Positions 8,528-19,098 are shown, counted from the stretch's first letter. The stretch is 64,000 bases of DNA from Gillisella terrae (GCF_004801395.1 NZ_SSOA01000002.1:248001-312000); one strand, 5' to 3'. Notes: generated by a model not told the origin, from the sequence alone. A program made the numbers and translations.

Positions 8528-9784
8528 ATGTCAAAGTTCAAGTCCGATTTCCTCCACACAATGCATGAGCGCGGTTTTATCCATCAGATTTCTGATGAAA
8601 CCGGCCTTGATGATCTGTTGTCGAAGGAAAGCGTGACGGCCTATATCGGTTATGATCCAACCGCATCCTCGCTTCACGCTGGCTCCCTCATTCAGATCAT
8701 GATGCTGCACTGGTTTCAGGCCACAGGTCATCAGCCGATTTCGCTGATGGGCGGTGGCACCGGCATGGTGGGCGATCCATCCTTTAAGGAGGAAGCCCGG
8801 CAATTGATGACCCTGGAAAAGATTGAGGACAATATTGCCTCGATCAAGCGCTGCTTTGCCCATTACCTCGATTACGATAATGGCCCCAAGGGCGGCGCAT
8901 TGATGCTGAACAATGCCGAATGGCTGCGTGAGCTGAATTACCTCGAATTCCTGCGCGATGTCGGCCGCCATTTCTCGGTCAATCGCATGTTGTCATTCGA
9001 TAGCGTCAAGACCCGTCTGGACCGCGAACAGTCTCTCTCGTTCCTGGAATTCAACTACATGATTCTCCAGGCCTATGACTTTGTGGAACTGAACAAGCGC
9101 TACGACTGCCGTATGCAAATGGGCGGCTCTGACCAATGGGGCAATATCATCAACGGCATTGACCTTGGCCACCGCATGGGCACACCACAGCTCTACGCGC
9201 TGACCTCGCCGCTGCTCACCACATCCTCAGGTGCCAAGATGGGCAAGTCGGCCACGGGTGCTGTGTGGCTGAACGCCGACCTGCTCTCGGCCTATGATTT
9301 CTGGCAATACTGGCGCAACACGGAAGATGCTGATGTCAGCCGCTTCCTGAAGCTCTACACAACGCTGCCGATGGATGAGATTGCCAAGCTGTCTGCCCTT
9401 GGCGGTGCGGAAATCAACGAGGTCAAGAAAATCCTCGCCACCGAAATCACCGCCATCCTGCACGGTCGCGAAGCCGCTGAAGAAGCAGCCGAGACCGCCC
9501 GCAAGACTTTTGAGGAAGGCGCACTGGCCGACAACCTGCCCTCCATCGAGATCGCAACCTCCGAGCTCGAATCCGGCATCGGCCTTCTGGCCCTGATCGT
9601 CAAAGCCGGCCTCGCCTCCTCCAACGGAGAAGCCCGCCGCCATGTGCAAGGCGGCGCTGTAAAGATCAATGATCAAGGCGTGTCAGACGAGCGCATGAGC
9701 ATTGGCACAGGCGAAGTGACGGCGGATGGCGTGATCAAGCTGTCACTGGGCAAGAAGAAGCATATTCTGGTGCGCCCGGTTTAA
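8528..9784 (+). CDS. tyrS: tyrosyl-tRNA synthetase
   Basis: A 418-residue class I aminoacyl-tRNA synthetase that charges tRNA-Tyr. The HIGH-equivalent is in [12 protein letters not shown] and the KMSKS-equivalent in [24 protein letters not shown] lies between them. The C-terminal S4-like domain (about 350-418, [17 protein letters not shown]) binds the tRNA. ATG at 8528 starts [17 protein letters not shown] and follows AGAAGG; the open frame extends 24 codons upstream, but that extension is not family-like and would overlap the promoter region shared with anmK. Confidence 0.98.
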   Translation: MSKFKSDFLHTMHERGFIHQISDETGLDDLLSKESVTAYIGYDPTASSLHAGSLIQIMMLHWFQATGHQPISLMGGGTGMVGDPSFKEEARQLMTLEKIEDNIASIKRCFAHYLDYDNGPKGGALMLNNAEWLRELNYLEFLRDVGRHFSVNRMLSFDSVKTRLDREQSLSFLEFNYMILQAYDFVELNKRYDCRMQMGGSDQWGNIINGIDLGHRMGTPQLYALTSPLLTTSSGAKMGKSATGAVWLNADLLSAYDFWQYWRNTEDADVSRFLKLYTTLPMDEIAKLSALGGAEINEVKKILATEITAILHGREAAEEAAETARKTFEEGALADNLPSIEIATSELESGIGLLALIVKAGLASSNGEARRHVQGGAVKINDQGVSDERMSIGTGEVTADGVIKLSLGKKKHILVRPV

Positions 9785-9793
9785 TGTGGTGGG

Positions 9794-9825
9794 CCTTCTG
9801 TGCTTGAGTGAGCGCAGAAGGTTCT
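9794..9825 (+). terminator. probable terminator of tyrS
   Basis: A 10-bp stem CCTTCTGTGC / GCGCAGAAGG (one G-T pair) begins 9 bp after the tyrS stop. The following bases are only TTCT, so this is a weak intrinsic terminator. Confidence 0.55.
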
Positions 9826-10061
9826 CACCTCACCGAGGCTCGATACGACATTGTGATCCGTATGGAGCAACTGAGCGGCAAGACTCACATTGACAGGAAT
9901 AGTCCAAGCAATAATATTGCCTGCAAGGTTGATGTTACCGGCCGCTCACACCCTTTGGTATGGTGAAAGCATCGAATTGACGATCAATTTCCTTGCGAGA
10001 GGTCGATCCGTCAGCAACGTGAGCACTGGCCTTTGGGATTGACCTATCACAGGGAAACTAA

Positions 10062-10814
10062 ATGTATACCTACCGAGACGCCAAGCGTATGGCGAAGGTT
10101 CTCGTGACTTCTCTTCGTGAGAAAAGTGTCGATATATCCCATGGCGAAAGCCTGAATATTATTGCAAAACAATTTGGCTTGGATGATTGGAATACACTCT
10201 CCGCCCGGATAAAACGGGCAGAAGCATCCGATGAACGCCGCCTGCAAGGCATTCAGGCGTGGAATTTCGTTGGTGAATACCCAACTGAATTCGATTATGG
10301 CGTTGATGAAAACGCACTGGGTTCAAGCCGCAGGGCAGCGCTGATCAGCTACACGCAGGCCATACCAACACGATACAGTCATACGGCAAAAGTCTTTGGC
10401 ACACTTATGCAATCCGTATCTGCGGTACCTTATCATGGGAAACGGCTGGAAATTTGCGCTGATCTGGCCACCGAGCGCGTGTCCCATGGTGCAACCATAT
10501 GGATGCGCGTCGATAAATCCCCAGGCCACGTACTCGTCTTTGATAACTTGAAGCAACATCCTGATGGTTGGCTGTTCGGTGATAATAGCTGGACAAAGCG
10601 ACGAATCATTCTTGACGTTCCGCCGGAGGGCGTTTCACTTCACTTCGGTTTTTTCTTGAAGGGAAAGGGCAGCGTCTGGGCCGCAAATTTTGATCTCACT
10701 GTCGTGGATAATTCCGTTCCACTTACGGCGCAGGCGATAGAGACTGTGCGGGAGCAAACATGGACCGCGCCTCAGAATCTTGATTTTGCGAAAGTTATTG
10801 ATTTAACCCAGTGA
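10062..10814 (+). CDS. glyoxalase-related domain protein with an uncharacterised C-terminal domain
   Basis: A 250-residue protein. Residues about 5-50 (RDAKRMAKVLVTSLREKSVD, then HGESLNIIAKQFGLDDWNTL) match the short N-terminal module annotated as glyoxalase-related in alphaproteobacteria, a helical domain of unknown role. Residues about 60-225 look like an all-beta domain similar to those of predicted regulators and CIA30-like folds (GKRLEICADLATERVSHGAT, LFGDNSWTKRRIILDVPPEG). No signal peptide or membrane helix. It is monocistronic, with about 280 bp of non-coding DNA on the 5' side and 190 bp on the 3' side. Function is unknown. Confidence 0.75.
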   Translation: MYTYRDAKRMAKVLVTSLREKSVDISHGESLNIIAKQFGLDDWNTLSARIKRAEASDERRLQGIQAWNFVGEYPTEFDYGVDENALGSSRRAALISYTQAIPTRYSHTAKVFGTLMQSVSAVPYHGKRLEICADLATERVSHGATIWMRVDKSPGHVLVFDNLKQHPDGWLFGDNSWTKRRIILDVPPEGVSLHFGFFLKGKGSVWAANFDLTVVDNSVPLTAQAIETVREQTWTAPQNLDFAKVIDLTQ

Positions 10815-11003
10815 CAAGAGAGAACGGTGAGTGGGAACGCCTTCGCACTTACCGCTTATCTTGATGCAAATCGCCCTGTGTCAGCAAAGCCGAAGTAAGG
10901 TACATTACGTCGCAAATTTGTCGCAGAACATGGAGTCTAGCGATTGGTCCCAACTGTAACCATTTTGATCTTCCTGCGGCCCTGAAGGTGCACAGTTCCA
11001 GTC

Positions 11004-11732
<729 letters not shown>

Positions 11733-11777
11733 TCACGGTCGAGCAAAACGCGCCTGCCGTCCATGCAGGAGCATCTA

Positions 11778-11936
11778 TCTTGTCAGGCCGGTCTTCTGAC
11801 TGGGCTTCGTCTGATTGCCTCACCTTCCCGGTTCTCACCAGTGGCATAAAAAGCAACCATCCACCTCACAGCGTTGGGCACGTTGCGGAATTTCACCGCA
11901 TTCCCGATTCTCTCATCGTAAAATGAGCACCTGACA
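11778..11936 (-). promoter_or_regulatory. cobalamin (AdoCbl) riboswitch upstream of bluB
   Basis: Read on the minus strand, this leader has the conserved cobalamin riboswitch elements in order: GGTGC near the 5' end, GGGAATGCGGTGAAATTCCG (a close match to the B12-box region GGGAA...CGGTGAAAATCCG), AACGTGCCC, TGCCACTG, GGGAAGG, and the 3' element CCAGTCAGAAGACCGGCCTG. The 3' end is about 90 bases before the bluB start. Binding of adenosylcobalamin is expected to reduce expression of bluB; the expression platform was not resolved. Confidence 0.95.
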
Positions 11937-11967
11937 AAAGCTATCTAATGGAAAGAGTGCGGTCCGA

Positions 11968-12801
11968 CTAGGCACTGACCGGAAAATACCGAACATAGGC
12001 AAACTCTTCACCGGATGGTGACCAGCTTGGCACGTTGATGCTGCCCTGCCCGCCAAACAGCTCAAACAGGGTTTCCAGATTGCCGCCATCCATATCCATC
12101 AGGCGCATGCGCACATTGAGATCGCGCGGGTGGTCAAACACCTCAGGATCATAGGAGATCAGCACCACTTTGCGATTGTTGGGGCAAGGATGCGCAAACC
12201 AGTTGCCGTAATTATCGTTGGTTATCTGCTGCAAGCCCGTGCCGTCCGGGTGGATGCGCCAGATCTGCATCAAGCCGGTGCGGCTGGAGTTGAAATAAAT
12301 CCACTGCCCATCCGCTGACCAATCCGGGCCGTCATTGCGGCCCTCGCCTTGGGTCAGGCGGCGCTCGTCACTGCCTTCAACCGTGATGGTGTAGATATCA
12401 AACACCTGATTACGGATGCCGCAATAGCACACCCGCTGCCCGTCCGGCGACCAGCCGTGCCAATAGGATGGGAGGTTATCGGTGATTTGGATGGGCGTGC
12501 CACCCTCAGCGGGCAAAATGTAGATGCAGCTCTTGCCATGCTCGACCTTATCGCTGATCGCCAGCCACTGACCATCGGGCGACAGCCCATGGTCATTGTT
12601 GCAACGGGTGGCAAAGCCTGTGTCGATTTTAACGGGCACCGGCGCACCGAAAAGCGGCAACCGATACATCAACCCATCATCATTGATGATCAGGAACTGA
12701 CTATTACGTGACCAGTTTGGCGCTTCTACCAGCCGTTCCGTCTGCCAGACAATGCGGCTCTGGCGGGTCTTAATGTTGTAGATCTCGACAGAGCTTCGCA
12801 T
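11968..12801 (-). CDS. TolB-like beta-propeller protein (PD40 repeats), apparently cytoplasmic
   Basis: A 277-residue protein made of WD40-like PD40 repeats: APNWSRNSQFLI, HGLSPDGQWLAI, HGWSPDGQRVCY, PDWSADGQWIYFNS, PSWSPSGEEFAY. The repeats resemble the TolB propeller, but there is no signal peptide and no TolB N-terminal domain, so the protein should stay in the cytoplasm. ATG at 12801 was chosen because it starts MRSSVEIYN after the nadE stop at 12806; the longer open frame would overlap nadE. It is probably co-transcribed with nadE. Function unknown; similar proteins are often annotated only as TolB-like or biopolymer transporter. Confidence 0.85.
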   Translation of the reverse strand: MRSSVEIYNIKTRQSRIVWQTERLVEAPNWSRNSQFLIINDDGLMYRLPLFGAPVPVKIDTGFATRCNNDHGLSPDGQWLAISDKVEHGKSCIYILPAEGGTPIQITDNLPSYWHGWSPDGQRVCYCGIRNQVFDIYTITVEGSDERRLTQGEGRNDGPDWSADGQWIYFNSSRTGLMQIWRIHPDGTGLQQITNDNYGNWFAHPCPNNRKVVLISYDPEVFDHPRDLNVRMRLMDMDGGNLETLFELFGGQGSINVPSWSPSGEEFAYVRYFPVSA

Positions 12802-12805
12802 CACG

Positions 12806-14482
12806 TCACCTGTCCCGGAAACGGTTGGTGATCGGATAGCGGCGGTCCCGGCCAAAATTCTTCTTGGTGATTTTCACACCCGGAGCCGACTGGCGGCGCT
12901 TGTATTCGGCCAGATAAAGCAGATGCTCCACCCGATGCACGGTGGCAATGTCATGGCCACGGGCCAGAATGTCCTCTACAGACATTTCCTTTTCCACCAG
13001 ACATTCCAAAATATCATCCAGCACTGGATAAGGCGGCAAGCTGTCCTGATCGGTCTGGTTGGGCCGAAGCTCTGCCGAGGGTGCTTTGGAGATAATATTG
13101 GCAGGGATAACCTCGCCCGCAGGCCCAAGACCACCCACCGGCACTTGCGTATTGCGCCAGGCCGACAGTGCATAGACCTGCATTTTGTAAAGGTCTTTAA
13201 TCGGGTTAAACCCGCCATTCATATCGCCATAAAGCGTGGCATAGCCTACCGACATTTCGGATTTATTGCCGGTTGTCACCACCATGGAGCCAAATTTGTT
13301 GGATACCGCCATCAGAATGGTGCCACGGGTACGGCTTTGCAGATTTTCTTCGGTAATGCCGCTTTCGGTACCCTCAAACATATCACCCAGGCTGGAGAGG
13401 AAACCTTCAACCGGCTCGGCAATCGGCACAATATCGTAATGGCAGCCGAGCGCTTTGGCGCAATCCTCAGCATCCTTGAAGGATTCCTGAGATGTGTAAT
13501 GATAAGGCAGCATGATCGTGCGCACGCGCTCCCGCCCAAGTGCATCCACCGCCATAGCCGCGCAAATGGCCGAATCAATGCCGCCAGACAGGCCAAGCAC
13601 AACGCTCTTGAACCCATTCTTGTTGACATAATCGCGAAAGCCCAGCATGCAGGCGCGGTAATCGGCCTCCTCGCCTTGCGGAATGTCTGCAACCACGCCC
13701 GCTTCGCAGCGCCAGCCATCCTTGCCGCGCTGCCAGGTTGTCAGTGTCAAGGCTTCCTCAAATTGCGGCATCTGAAATGCCAGCGATTTATCGGCATTTA
13801 GGCAGAAGCTGGCTCCATCAAACACCAGCTCATCCTGTCCGCCCACCTGATTGGCAAACACCAGCGGCAGGCCGCTTTCAATCACCTGCTTTAATGCCAC
13901 CTGATAGCGCACATCCAGCTTGCCGCGATAATAGGGCGAGCCATTGGGCACCAGCAAAATCTCTGCGCCGCTTTCGGCCAGCGTTTCGCACACGCCCAGA
14001 TCATTCCAGATTTCTTCGCAGATCGGCACGCCAATGCGCACGCCCCGGAAATTCACCGGCCCCGGCATCTCGCCTTCAACGAAAACCCGTTTTTCATCAA
14101 ATTCGCCATAGTTGGGCAGATCGATCTTGTCGCGCAGCGCCAGAATTTTGCCGCCATCAATGATGGCAACGGAATTATGCCGTCCTTTTTCCCCCTGACG
14201 TGGAAAACCGATGATCATACCGGGGCCACCATCGGCAGTATCGGCGGTAAGCTGATCAACGGCCGCCTGACACGCTTTCAGAAAAGCGGGTTTCAACACC
14301 AGATCTTCTGGCGGGTAGCCAGACAGAAACAACTCTGTCAACAACACGAGATCAGCACCGAGAAAAGCCGCCTGCGCGCGCGCATCCCGCGCTTTCGCAA
14401 GGTTGCCAGCCACATCGCCGACGGTCGGGTTAAACTGTGCTACCGCAATGCGAAGCGTTTCGGGTCTGGATATATCGGTCAT
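12806..14482 (-). CDS. nadE: glutamine-dependent NAD+ synthase
   Basis: A 558-residue two-domain enzyme that amidates nicotinic acid adenine dinucleotide to NAD+. The N-terminal nitrilase-type glutaminase has its triad in LLTELFLSGYPPEDL (Glu), LRDKIDLPNYGEFDEKRVF (Lys) and GVPICEEIWND (Cys). The C-terminal ammonia-dependent synthase carries the PP-loop LSGGIDSAICAAMAVDALG near residue 300 and TTGNKSEMSVGYATLYGD. Length fits the bacterial glutamine-dependent form (about 540-570). It is followed after 4 bp by the TolB-like gene on the same strand. Confidence 0.97.
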   Translation of the reverse strand: MTDISRPETLRIAVAQFNPTVGDVAGNLAKARDARAQAAFLGADLVLLTELFLSGYPPEDLVLKPAFLKACQAAVDQLTADTADGGPGMIIGFPRQGEKGRHNSVAIIDGGKILALRDKIDLPNYGEFDEKRVFVEGEMPGPVNFRGVRIGVPICEEIWNDLGVCETLAESGAEILLVPNGSPYYRGKLDVRYQVALKQVIESGLPLVFANQVGGQDELVFDGASFCLNADKSLAFQMPQFEEALTLTTWQRGKDGWRCEAGVVADIPQGEEADYRACMLGFRDYVNKNGFKSVVLGLSGGIDSAICAAMAVDALGRERVRTIMLPYHYTSQESFKDAEDCAKALGCHYDIVPIAEPVEGFLSSLGDMFEGTESGITEENLQSRTRGTILMAVSNKFGSMVVTTGNKSEMSVGYATLYGDMNGGFNPIKDLYKMQVYALSAWRNTQVPVGGLGPAGEVIPANIISKAPSAELRPNQTDQDSLPPYPVLDDILECLVEKEMSVEDILARGHDIATVHRVEHLLYLAEYKRRQSAPGVKITKKNFGRDRRYPITNRFRDR

Positions 14483-14550
14483 GCTTGAGGTTTAGCGCGG
14501 AGCGGGCGCGTTCGCAACGGTCGAAATTCCGAAATTGCCGCCCGCTGGTT

Positions 14551-15501
14551 TCAAGAGGCCTGAAGGGTGTTTTTGATGTTCCAGCGGTCGTGATACCAAA
14601 GCCATTGCTCGGGATATTCCCGCACCCAGCTCTCCACCTTGTCATTCAGCATTTGCGCCGTGGCCTGCACATCGAGGTTGCCTTTGTCATCCAAGGGCAG
14701 AGCAATTCTGGGCTCTATTTCCAGCCGATAGCGGTTTCCCGGCAAACGAATGCAGCGGGCGGGAAAGACATCGCAATCAAACTGGCGAACCAGCTTGGCC
14801 AACAGCGGATTGGTACGCACATCCTGATTGAAAAAGGTTGTTGGCTTTCCACGCGAAAACTTTTGATCCACCAGAATGCCAACGCCATTGCCACCTTCCA
14901 GCTGGCTGGCAAGATGAAAAGCCGAGCCAGCATGCGATGGCACCAGATTTCCCATCCGTGCTTTTCGAAAGCCAAACACCATATCGGCGATATACGGATT
15001 GTTGGGCGGACGAAACAGCACGGTTACGTCCAGACCATAGGCAGCACCAGCCACCGGCAGCATTTCAAAATTGCCGGTATGGGCGGTGAAAACAATGAAG
15101 GGGCGGCGCGCGTTAAGCAATTCCATAAACACCGGAATGCCGGAGACTTCTATGCGCCCTTCACCCGGCTTTGCCGGATCAAAATCAAACAGCTTGTCGA
15201 GAAACACATATTCCGCCGTCTGACGACCCATGTGGCCCCAGGCATCTGAGGCAATTTTTTCGATCTCTGCCGCCGTTTTTTCCGGAAAGGCATTGCGCAG
15301 GTTGGTCAACATCAGTTGATGGCGGGCCAGCTTCGGCCCAACAAAGCGCACCACACGATCAGCAAAATTCAAGGCAGCATCCGCTGGAAACACTTTCAGC
15401 GTCATCAGCAATATCAGCAGCAGTTTGGCCACCAACCATTGCGGAAACGCGCGAAAGCGCAAAACCAGCGGCGTGAGAATTCGTCGCAACAGCCGTTTCA
15501 C
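14551..15501 (-). CDS. lpxXL: lipid A very-long-chain fatty acid acyltransferase (LpxXL, HtrB/LpxL family)
   Basis: A 316-residue inner-membrane acyltransferase. It has an N-terminal membrane anchor (WLVAKLLLILLMTLKVFP), the catalytic FTAHTGNFE (H-x4-E type), VLFRPPNNPYI and the GVGILVDQKFSRG motif. In rhizobia LpxXL transfers the 27-hydroxyoctacosanoate chain from AcpXL to lipid A. The gene is the last of the acpXL cluster and starts with GTG 5 bp after the adh stop, so the two are surely co-transcribed. Family is certain; the VLCFA role follows from the cluster. Confidence 0.93.
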   Translation of the reverse strand: MKRLLRRILTPLVLRFRAFPQWLVAKLLLILLMTLKVFPADAALNFADRVVRFVGPKLARHQLMLTNLRNAFPEKTAAEIEKIASDAWGHMGRQTAEYVFLDKLFDFDPAKPGEGRIEVSGIPVFMELLNARRPFIVFTAHTGNFEMLPVAGAAYGLDVTVLFRPPNNPYIADMVFGFRKARMGNLVPSHAGSAFHLASQLEGGNGVGILVDQKFSRGKPTTFFNQDVRTNPLLAKLVRQFDCDVFPARCIRLPGNRYRLEIEPRIALPLDDKGNLDVQATAQMLNDKVESWVREYPEQWLWYHDRWNIKNTLQAS

Positions 15502-15505
15502 GGCA

Positions 15506-16534
15506 TTAATCCATTTTCAGAATGATCTTGCCGAAAATCTGTCGGCCTTCCATGCGCTTCAGCGCAACATCAATATCTTCAAACGTCACTTCGGTATCGA
15601 TCACCGGATGCACAATGCCGCGCGCCATTTTCTGCATGGCATTGGCCATGTTTTCCATGCGGCAACCAAAGGAGCCAAGCAGCTTTAGCTGCTGCTGGAA
15701 CAGCATCATCAGGTTCATCTCGGTCGAAACACCCGAGGTGGAGCCGCAGGTCACAAGCCGCCCGCCGCGCTTCAGGCACAGCATCGAGCCTGCCCATGTG
15801 TCTTTACCGACGTGCTCAAACACCACGTCAACGCCCTTTTTCTTGGTCAGCTTGCGCACCACGCCTTCAAACCGATCTGTGCGATAATTGATGACGTGGT
15901 CTGCACCCAGCGCTTTCGCAGGCTCAATCTTATCGTCCGAACCGACCGTGGTGATGACCGTGCAGCCAATTTTCTTGGCCAATTGAATCGCTGCCGTACC
16001 AATTCCTGAGCCACCGGCATGGACCAAAATCGTCTCGCCGGGTTCCAATTTGGCATTGTCAAACAACATATGCTCAACGGTGCCAAAGGTCACAGGGGCA
16101 AGCGCTGCCGCCACGGCATCCACACCCGGAGGAGCGGGCACCAGCAAACGGGCCGGAATATTGATCTTTTCCTGCGCAAAACCATCAAGATGGAAGCCGT
16201 GCACGCCGCCTACATGTTCGCACAGATTGTCGCGACCTTCGCGGCATGGCTTGCACAGCCCGCAGGTGCGCGCGCCATAAACCGCTGCCAACTGCCCGGG
16301 CAGGATATTACCAACGCCCGGACCAATGGCCTCAACCACGCCCGATGCTTCAGCGCCAATTACCAGCGGCATTTTGCGCTTGGCAAAGGCCATGCCGCGC
16401 CAGCCCCAGACATCAATGTGGTTCAGTGCGACCGCCTTGACGCGCAGCGTCACTTCACCCGGACCGGGAGCGTCTGGCTCTGGCAGGTCGGTGATTTCCA
16501 GCTTACGGTCTTCGATCAGTTGCAATGCGCGCAT
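15506..16534 (-). CDS. zinc-type medium-chain dehydrogenase of the acpXL cluster
   Basis: A 342-residue MDR-superfamily alcohol dehydrogenase/quinone reductase. It has the catalytic-zinc region (IGAEASGVVEAIGPGV), a structural-zinc loop CGLCKPCREGRDNLC with four cysteines, and the Rossmann motif HAGGSGIGTAAIQLAK. In rhizobial genomes a gene of this type (often called adh2XL) sits between the ketosynthases and lpxXL and is thought to act in VLCFA synthesis, possibly in place of an enoyl reductase; that role is not proven. Its stop is 5 bp before the lpxXL GTG start. Confidence 0.9.
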   Translation of the reverse strand: MRALQLIEDRKLEITDLPEPDAPGPGEVTLRVKAVALNHIDVWGWRGMAFAKRKMPLVIGAEASGVVEAIGPGVGNILPGQLAAVYGARTCGLCKPCREGRDNLCEHVGGVHGFHLDGFAQEKINIPARLLVPAPPGVDAVAAALAPVTFGTVEHMLFDNAKLEPGETILVHAGGSGIGTAAIQLAKKIGCTVITTVGSDDKIEPAKALGADHVINYRTDRFEGVVRKLTKKKGVDVVFEHVGKDTWAGSMLCLKRGGRLVTCGSTSGVSTEMNLMMLFQQQLKLLGSFGCRMENMANAMQKMARGIVHPVIDTEVTFEDIDVALKRMEGRQIFGKIILKMD

Positions 16535-16592
16535 AGGTCTTAATCCTTCTTGCCCGAAGGCCTTACTCTCTCAATTTTTTCTCAGCACCAGC

Positions 16593-17879
16593 TTATGCTG
16601 GCTCCAACGCCATGATCAGGCTGGCATTTTGCCCGCCAAAGCCAAAGCTGTTTGACAAAACAGCACTGACCTGCGCATCGCGCTTCACATTTGGCACCAC
16701 ATCCATAACGATGCTTGGGTCCGGGTTGGTGTAGTTGATGGTTGGCGGCAAGGTGCCGGTCAACATGGTTTGAATGGAAAAGACCGCTTCAACAGCACCG
16801 GCTGCCGTCAGCGTATGACCAATCATCGACTTGTTGGATGACACAGGAATTTGGTCGCTCAAGCGCTCACCAAACACTGAGAGCATGGCACCATATTCCA
16901 TCTTGTCATTTTCAGGGGTCGAGGTGCCGTGGGCATTGATATAGCCAATAGCATCTTCCGCCAGCCCTGCGTCATCCAATGCAGCCCTGATGGTGGCAAT
17001 CGCTGGCCCGCCATCTGGTGAAGAGCGGGTGCGATGGAAATGATCGGCCTTTTCGCCACAGCCCTTCATGATGCCCAGCACCTTTGCGCCACGCGCAATG
17101 GCCGATTCCAGCGATTCCAGTACCAGCGTTGCCGAGCCTTCGGCAATCACAAAGCCATCACGGTCCTTGCTGAAAGGCTTGGAGGCCTTTTCTGGCGGAT
17201 CATTCTGGGTGGAGAGTGCCGACAACAGCGCAAAACGGATCAGCGCTTCCGCACCCACAGATCCATCTGTTGCCACCGTCAGCGCACGATCGGTGCGGCC
17301 CTGACGAATGGCTTCAACACCAAGCTGGATTGCTGTTGCACCCGATGCGCAGGCCGTCGATAGCGTGACGGGCAAGCCACGGGTGCCAAAGCGGTCAGCC
17401 AGACGCTCCGAAATCGAGCCAAACTGTACGGCCTCCAAAAACACAGGGTCAGCTTCTGCCCGCACTGCGGCCAAAACCTGCTGATATGCGTGAGCATATT
17501 CACCCTTGGGTGCGCGCTCGGCCAAAATGAAACGATCTTCCCACTCAGGCTCAACCGGCGGGGCGGCGAGGAAAAGTGGGCCGTTAAACTCGCCGGAAAT
17601 ACCGGCCTGCGCCAAGGCTTCGAGCGTTGTTTCGCGTGCCATGGCATAGGAGCGCTCAACTGCGTTGTTGGCTGGCACGTCAATAAAATCCACCGTGCCG
17701 CTGATGCGGGTGTTCAGGCCCTCCGTGGGAAAGCGGCTGATGGCGTGAATGCCTGAAACACCGCCGGTGAGCTTGGCCCAATTGTCAGCGAGCCCCTGCC
17801 CCAACGAGGTAATGACCCCCATGCCGGTGACGGCAACGATGGGGCGGCCCAAATGATCCTTGAAACGAGAATTCGTCAT
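16593..17879 (-). CDS. fabF1XL: beta-ketoacyl-ACP synthase FabF1XL of the VLCFA cluster
   Basis: A 428-residue condensing enzyme. The full catalytic triad is present: C177 in LSTACASGAT, H317 in NAHGTSTPEND and H355 in SNKSMIGHTLTAAGA. It should perform the Claisen condensation that lengthens acyl-AcpXL with malonyl units. The open frame begins further upstream, but the ATG at 17879 (MTNSRFKDHLGRPIVAVTGM) avoids overlap with fabF2XL, which stops at 17893. Its partner upstream lacks the nucleophile, so this is likely the catalytic half of the pair. Confidence 0.95.
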   Translation of the reverse strand: MTNSRFKDHLGRPIVAVTGMGVITSLGQGLADNWAKLTGGVSGIHAISRFPTEGLNTRISGTVDFIDVPANNAVERSYAMARETTLEALAQAGISGEFNGPLFLAAPPVEPEWEDRFILAERAPKGEYAHAYQQVLAAVRAEADPVFLEAVQFGSISERLADRFGTRGLPVTLSTACASGATAIQLGVEAIRQGRTDRALTVATDGSVGAEALIRFALLSALSTQNDPPEKASKPFSKDRDGFVIAEGSATLVLESLESAIARGAKVLGIMKGCGEKADHFHRTRSSPDGGPAIATIRAALDDAGLAEDAIGYINAHGTSTPENDKMEYGAMLSVFGERLSDQIPVSSNKSMIGHTLTAAGAVEAVFSIQTMLTGTLPPTINYTNPDPSIVMDVVPNVKRDAQVSAVLSNSFGFGGQNASLIMALEPA

Positions 17880-17892
17880 GTGTCTCAACTCC

Positions 17893-19098
17893 TCAGGCTT
17901 CAGCCGACAGGCGCGCCATGCCTTCGCCGCGCACATAGCCAACCGTTGTGACAATCGCCTCGCTGGCAGGCTCGCTCATCACAGCCTCGGCCTTTTCATC
18001 AAAAGCCGGAACCGTGGTTTTTGAATCCAGCGCCAAGGCTGCCAGCGCCAGACCAACCGGGAACTGTGCTTCCAGCCCATGCCCTGTCACGCCACCAAAA
18101 CCGCGCACCACCGAGCCTGGGAATGCAGCGTCCAGCACTGCCTTTTCCCGCGCAGAAATATCGTGCATGCCGCTGGCACCGGACAACACCAGAGCACCAG
18201 AGGCCATATCCTTGCCAACGGCCTCGGCAATGCGGTTCAGGCGCTTTTCCAGGCCGCCCTCATCGCGACGGCCACGATCACTCTCAATGGCGTCAATCGT
18301 TGCATAGATATGCGCACCGCGCGCTCGCGCATGTTCCCGCGATTCCAGCACCAGGAATGCCCCAACGGTGCCAAGAATCATGCCGCCGCCATCCGCCTGC
18401 TCACGCTGCCACAGCGGCTTCCATTCGCCCTTGGCATGGGCTTGAATGCCCTCGACCAGCAGAAAAATATCATCGCGGCCAGCAACAAATGCGCCACCCA
18501 CCAGCGAGTGCGTCGATTGCCCGGCACGGATGCGATGAAATGCGGTTTCAATGGCTGACAGGCCGGCCGCTTCTTCACCCATAAATGTGCGCGACGAGCC
18601 TGTGACCTTATGAACAATTGAGATATTGCCCGCCATCAGATTCGAAAGCTGCGCCAAAAACAGGGTTGGCCGCAATTCTGTGGTCAGCTTCTCATTGACC
18701 AACTGCTCACGATCATTGCGCTTCAGACCTTCGTTGATGATCAATGTATCAACGGCAACGTCACGCTCACCACCACCAGCCGCGACAATCATATCCATCG
18801 TGGAACAGGCTTCCACGTTATCTTTCAGCCCGGCATCATCCAAAGCAAGGCCGGCAGAATAAACACCAAGCCGCTGCCAGTTTTCCATCTGGCGCTGATC
18901 ACCGCGCTTGGCGATTTGCAAAGACCAGTCAATCTCGGGCATGGGGTGAATGGGGTATGGCTTGAACTTTTCCGACTCAATCGGTGGAACAGGCGCATTT
19001 TTGCCCGACAGCAGCGCAATATGCGGCTCTTTACCCGTACCAAAGCAACTGACAATACCGATGCCGGTAATGACCACATCCTTGGGCGTCTTTTGCAT
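17893..19098 (-). CDS. fabF2XL: degenerate beta-ketoacyl-ACP synthase FabF2XL, chain-length-factor-like
   Basis: A 401-residue ketosynthase-fold protein (VVITGIGIVSCFGTG start, GVTGHGLEAQFPVGLALAAL near the end). The active-site nucleophile is missing. Where KS enzymes have TAC-T/A-SG, this protein has SSRTFMGEEAAG; counting from the conserved downstream GG places E176 at the cysteine position. The HGTST histidine is also lost (SGASGMHDIS). Type II polyketide chain-length factors lack the cysteine in the same way, usually with Gln, so a non-catalytic or decarboxylating partner of FabF1XL is likely (inference). ATG 19098 was preferred over GTG 19119 because GAAGAGG lies 7 bases upstream of it. 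Confidence 0.9.
   Translation of the reverse strand: MQKTPKDVVITGIGIVSCFGTGKEPHIALLSGKNAPVPPIESEKFKPYPIHPMPEIDWSLQIAKRGDQRQMENWQRLGVYSAGLALDDAGLKDNVEACSTMDMIVAAGGGERDVAVDTLIINEGLKRNDREQLVNEKLTTELRPTLFLAQLSNLMAGNISIVHKVTGSSRTFMGEEAAGLSAIETAFHRIRAGQSTHSLVGGAFVAGRDDIFLLVEGIQAHAKGEWKPLWQREQADGGGMILGTVGAFLVLESREHARARGAHIYATIDAIESDRGRRDEGGLEKRLNRIAEAVGKDMASGALVLSGASGMHDISAREKAVLDAAFPGSVVRGFGGVTGHGLEAQFPVGLALAALALDSKTTVPAFDEKAEAVMSEPASEAIVTTVGYVRGEGMARLSAEA

Noticed and set aside
12923..13801. 292-residue plus-strand open frame opposite nadE
   Set aside because: No domain and fully antisense to a certain gene.
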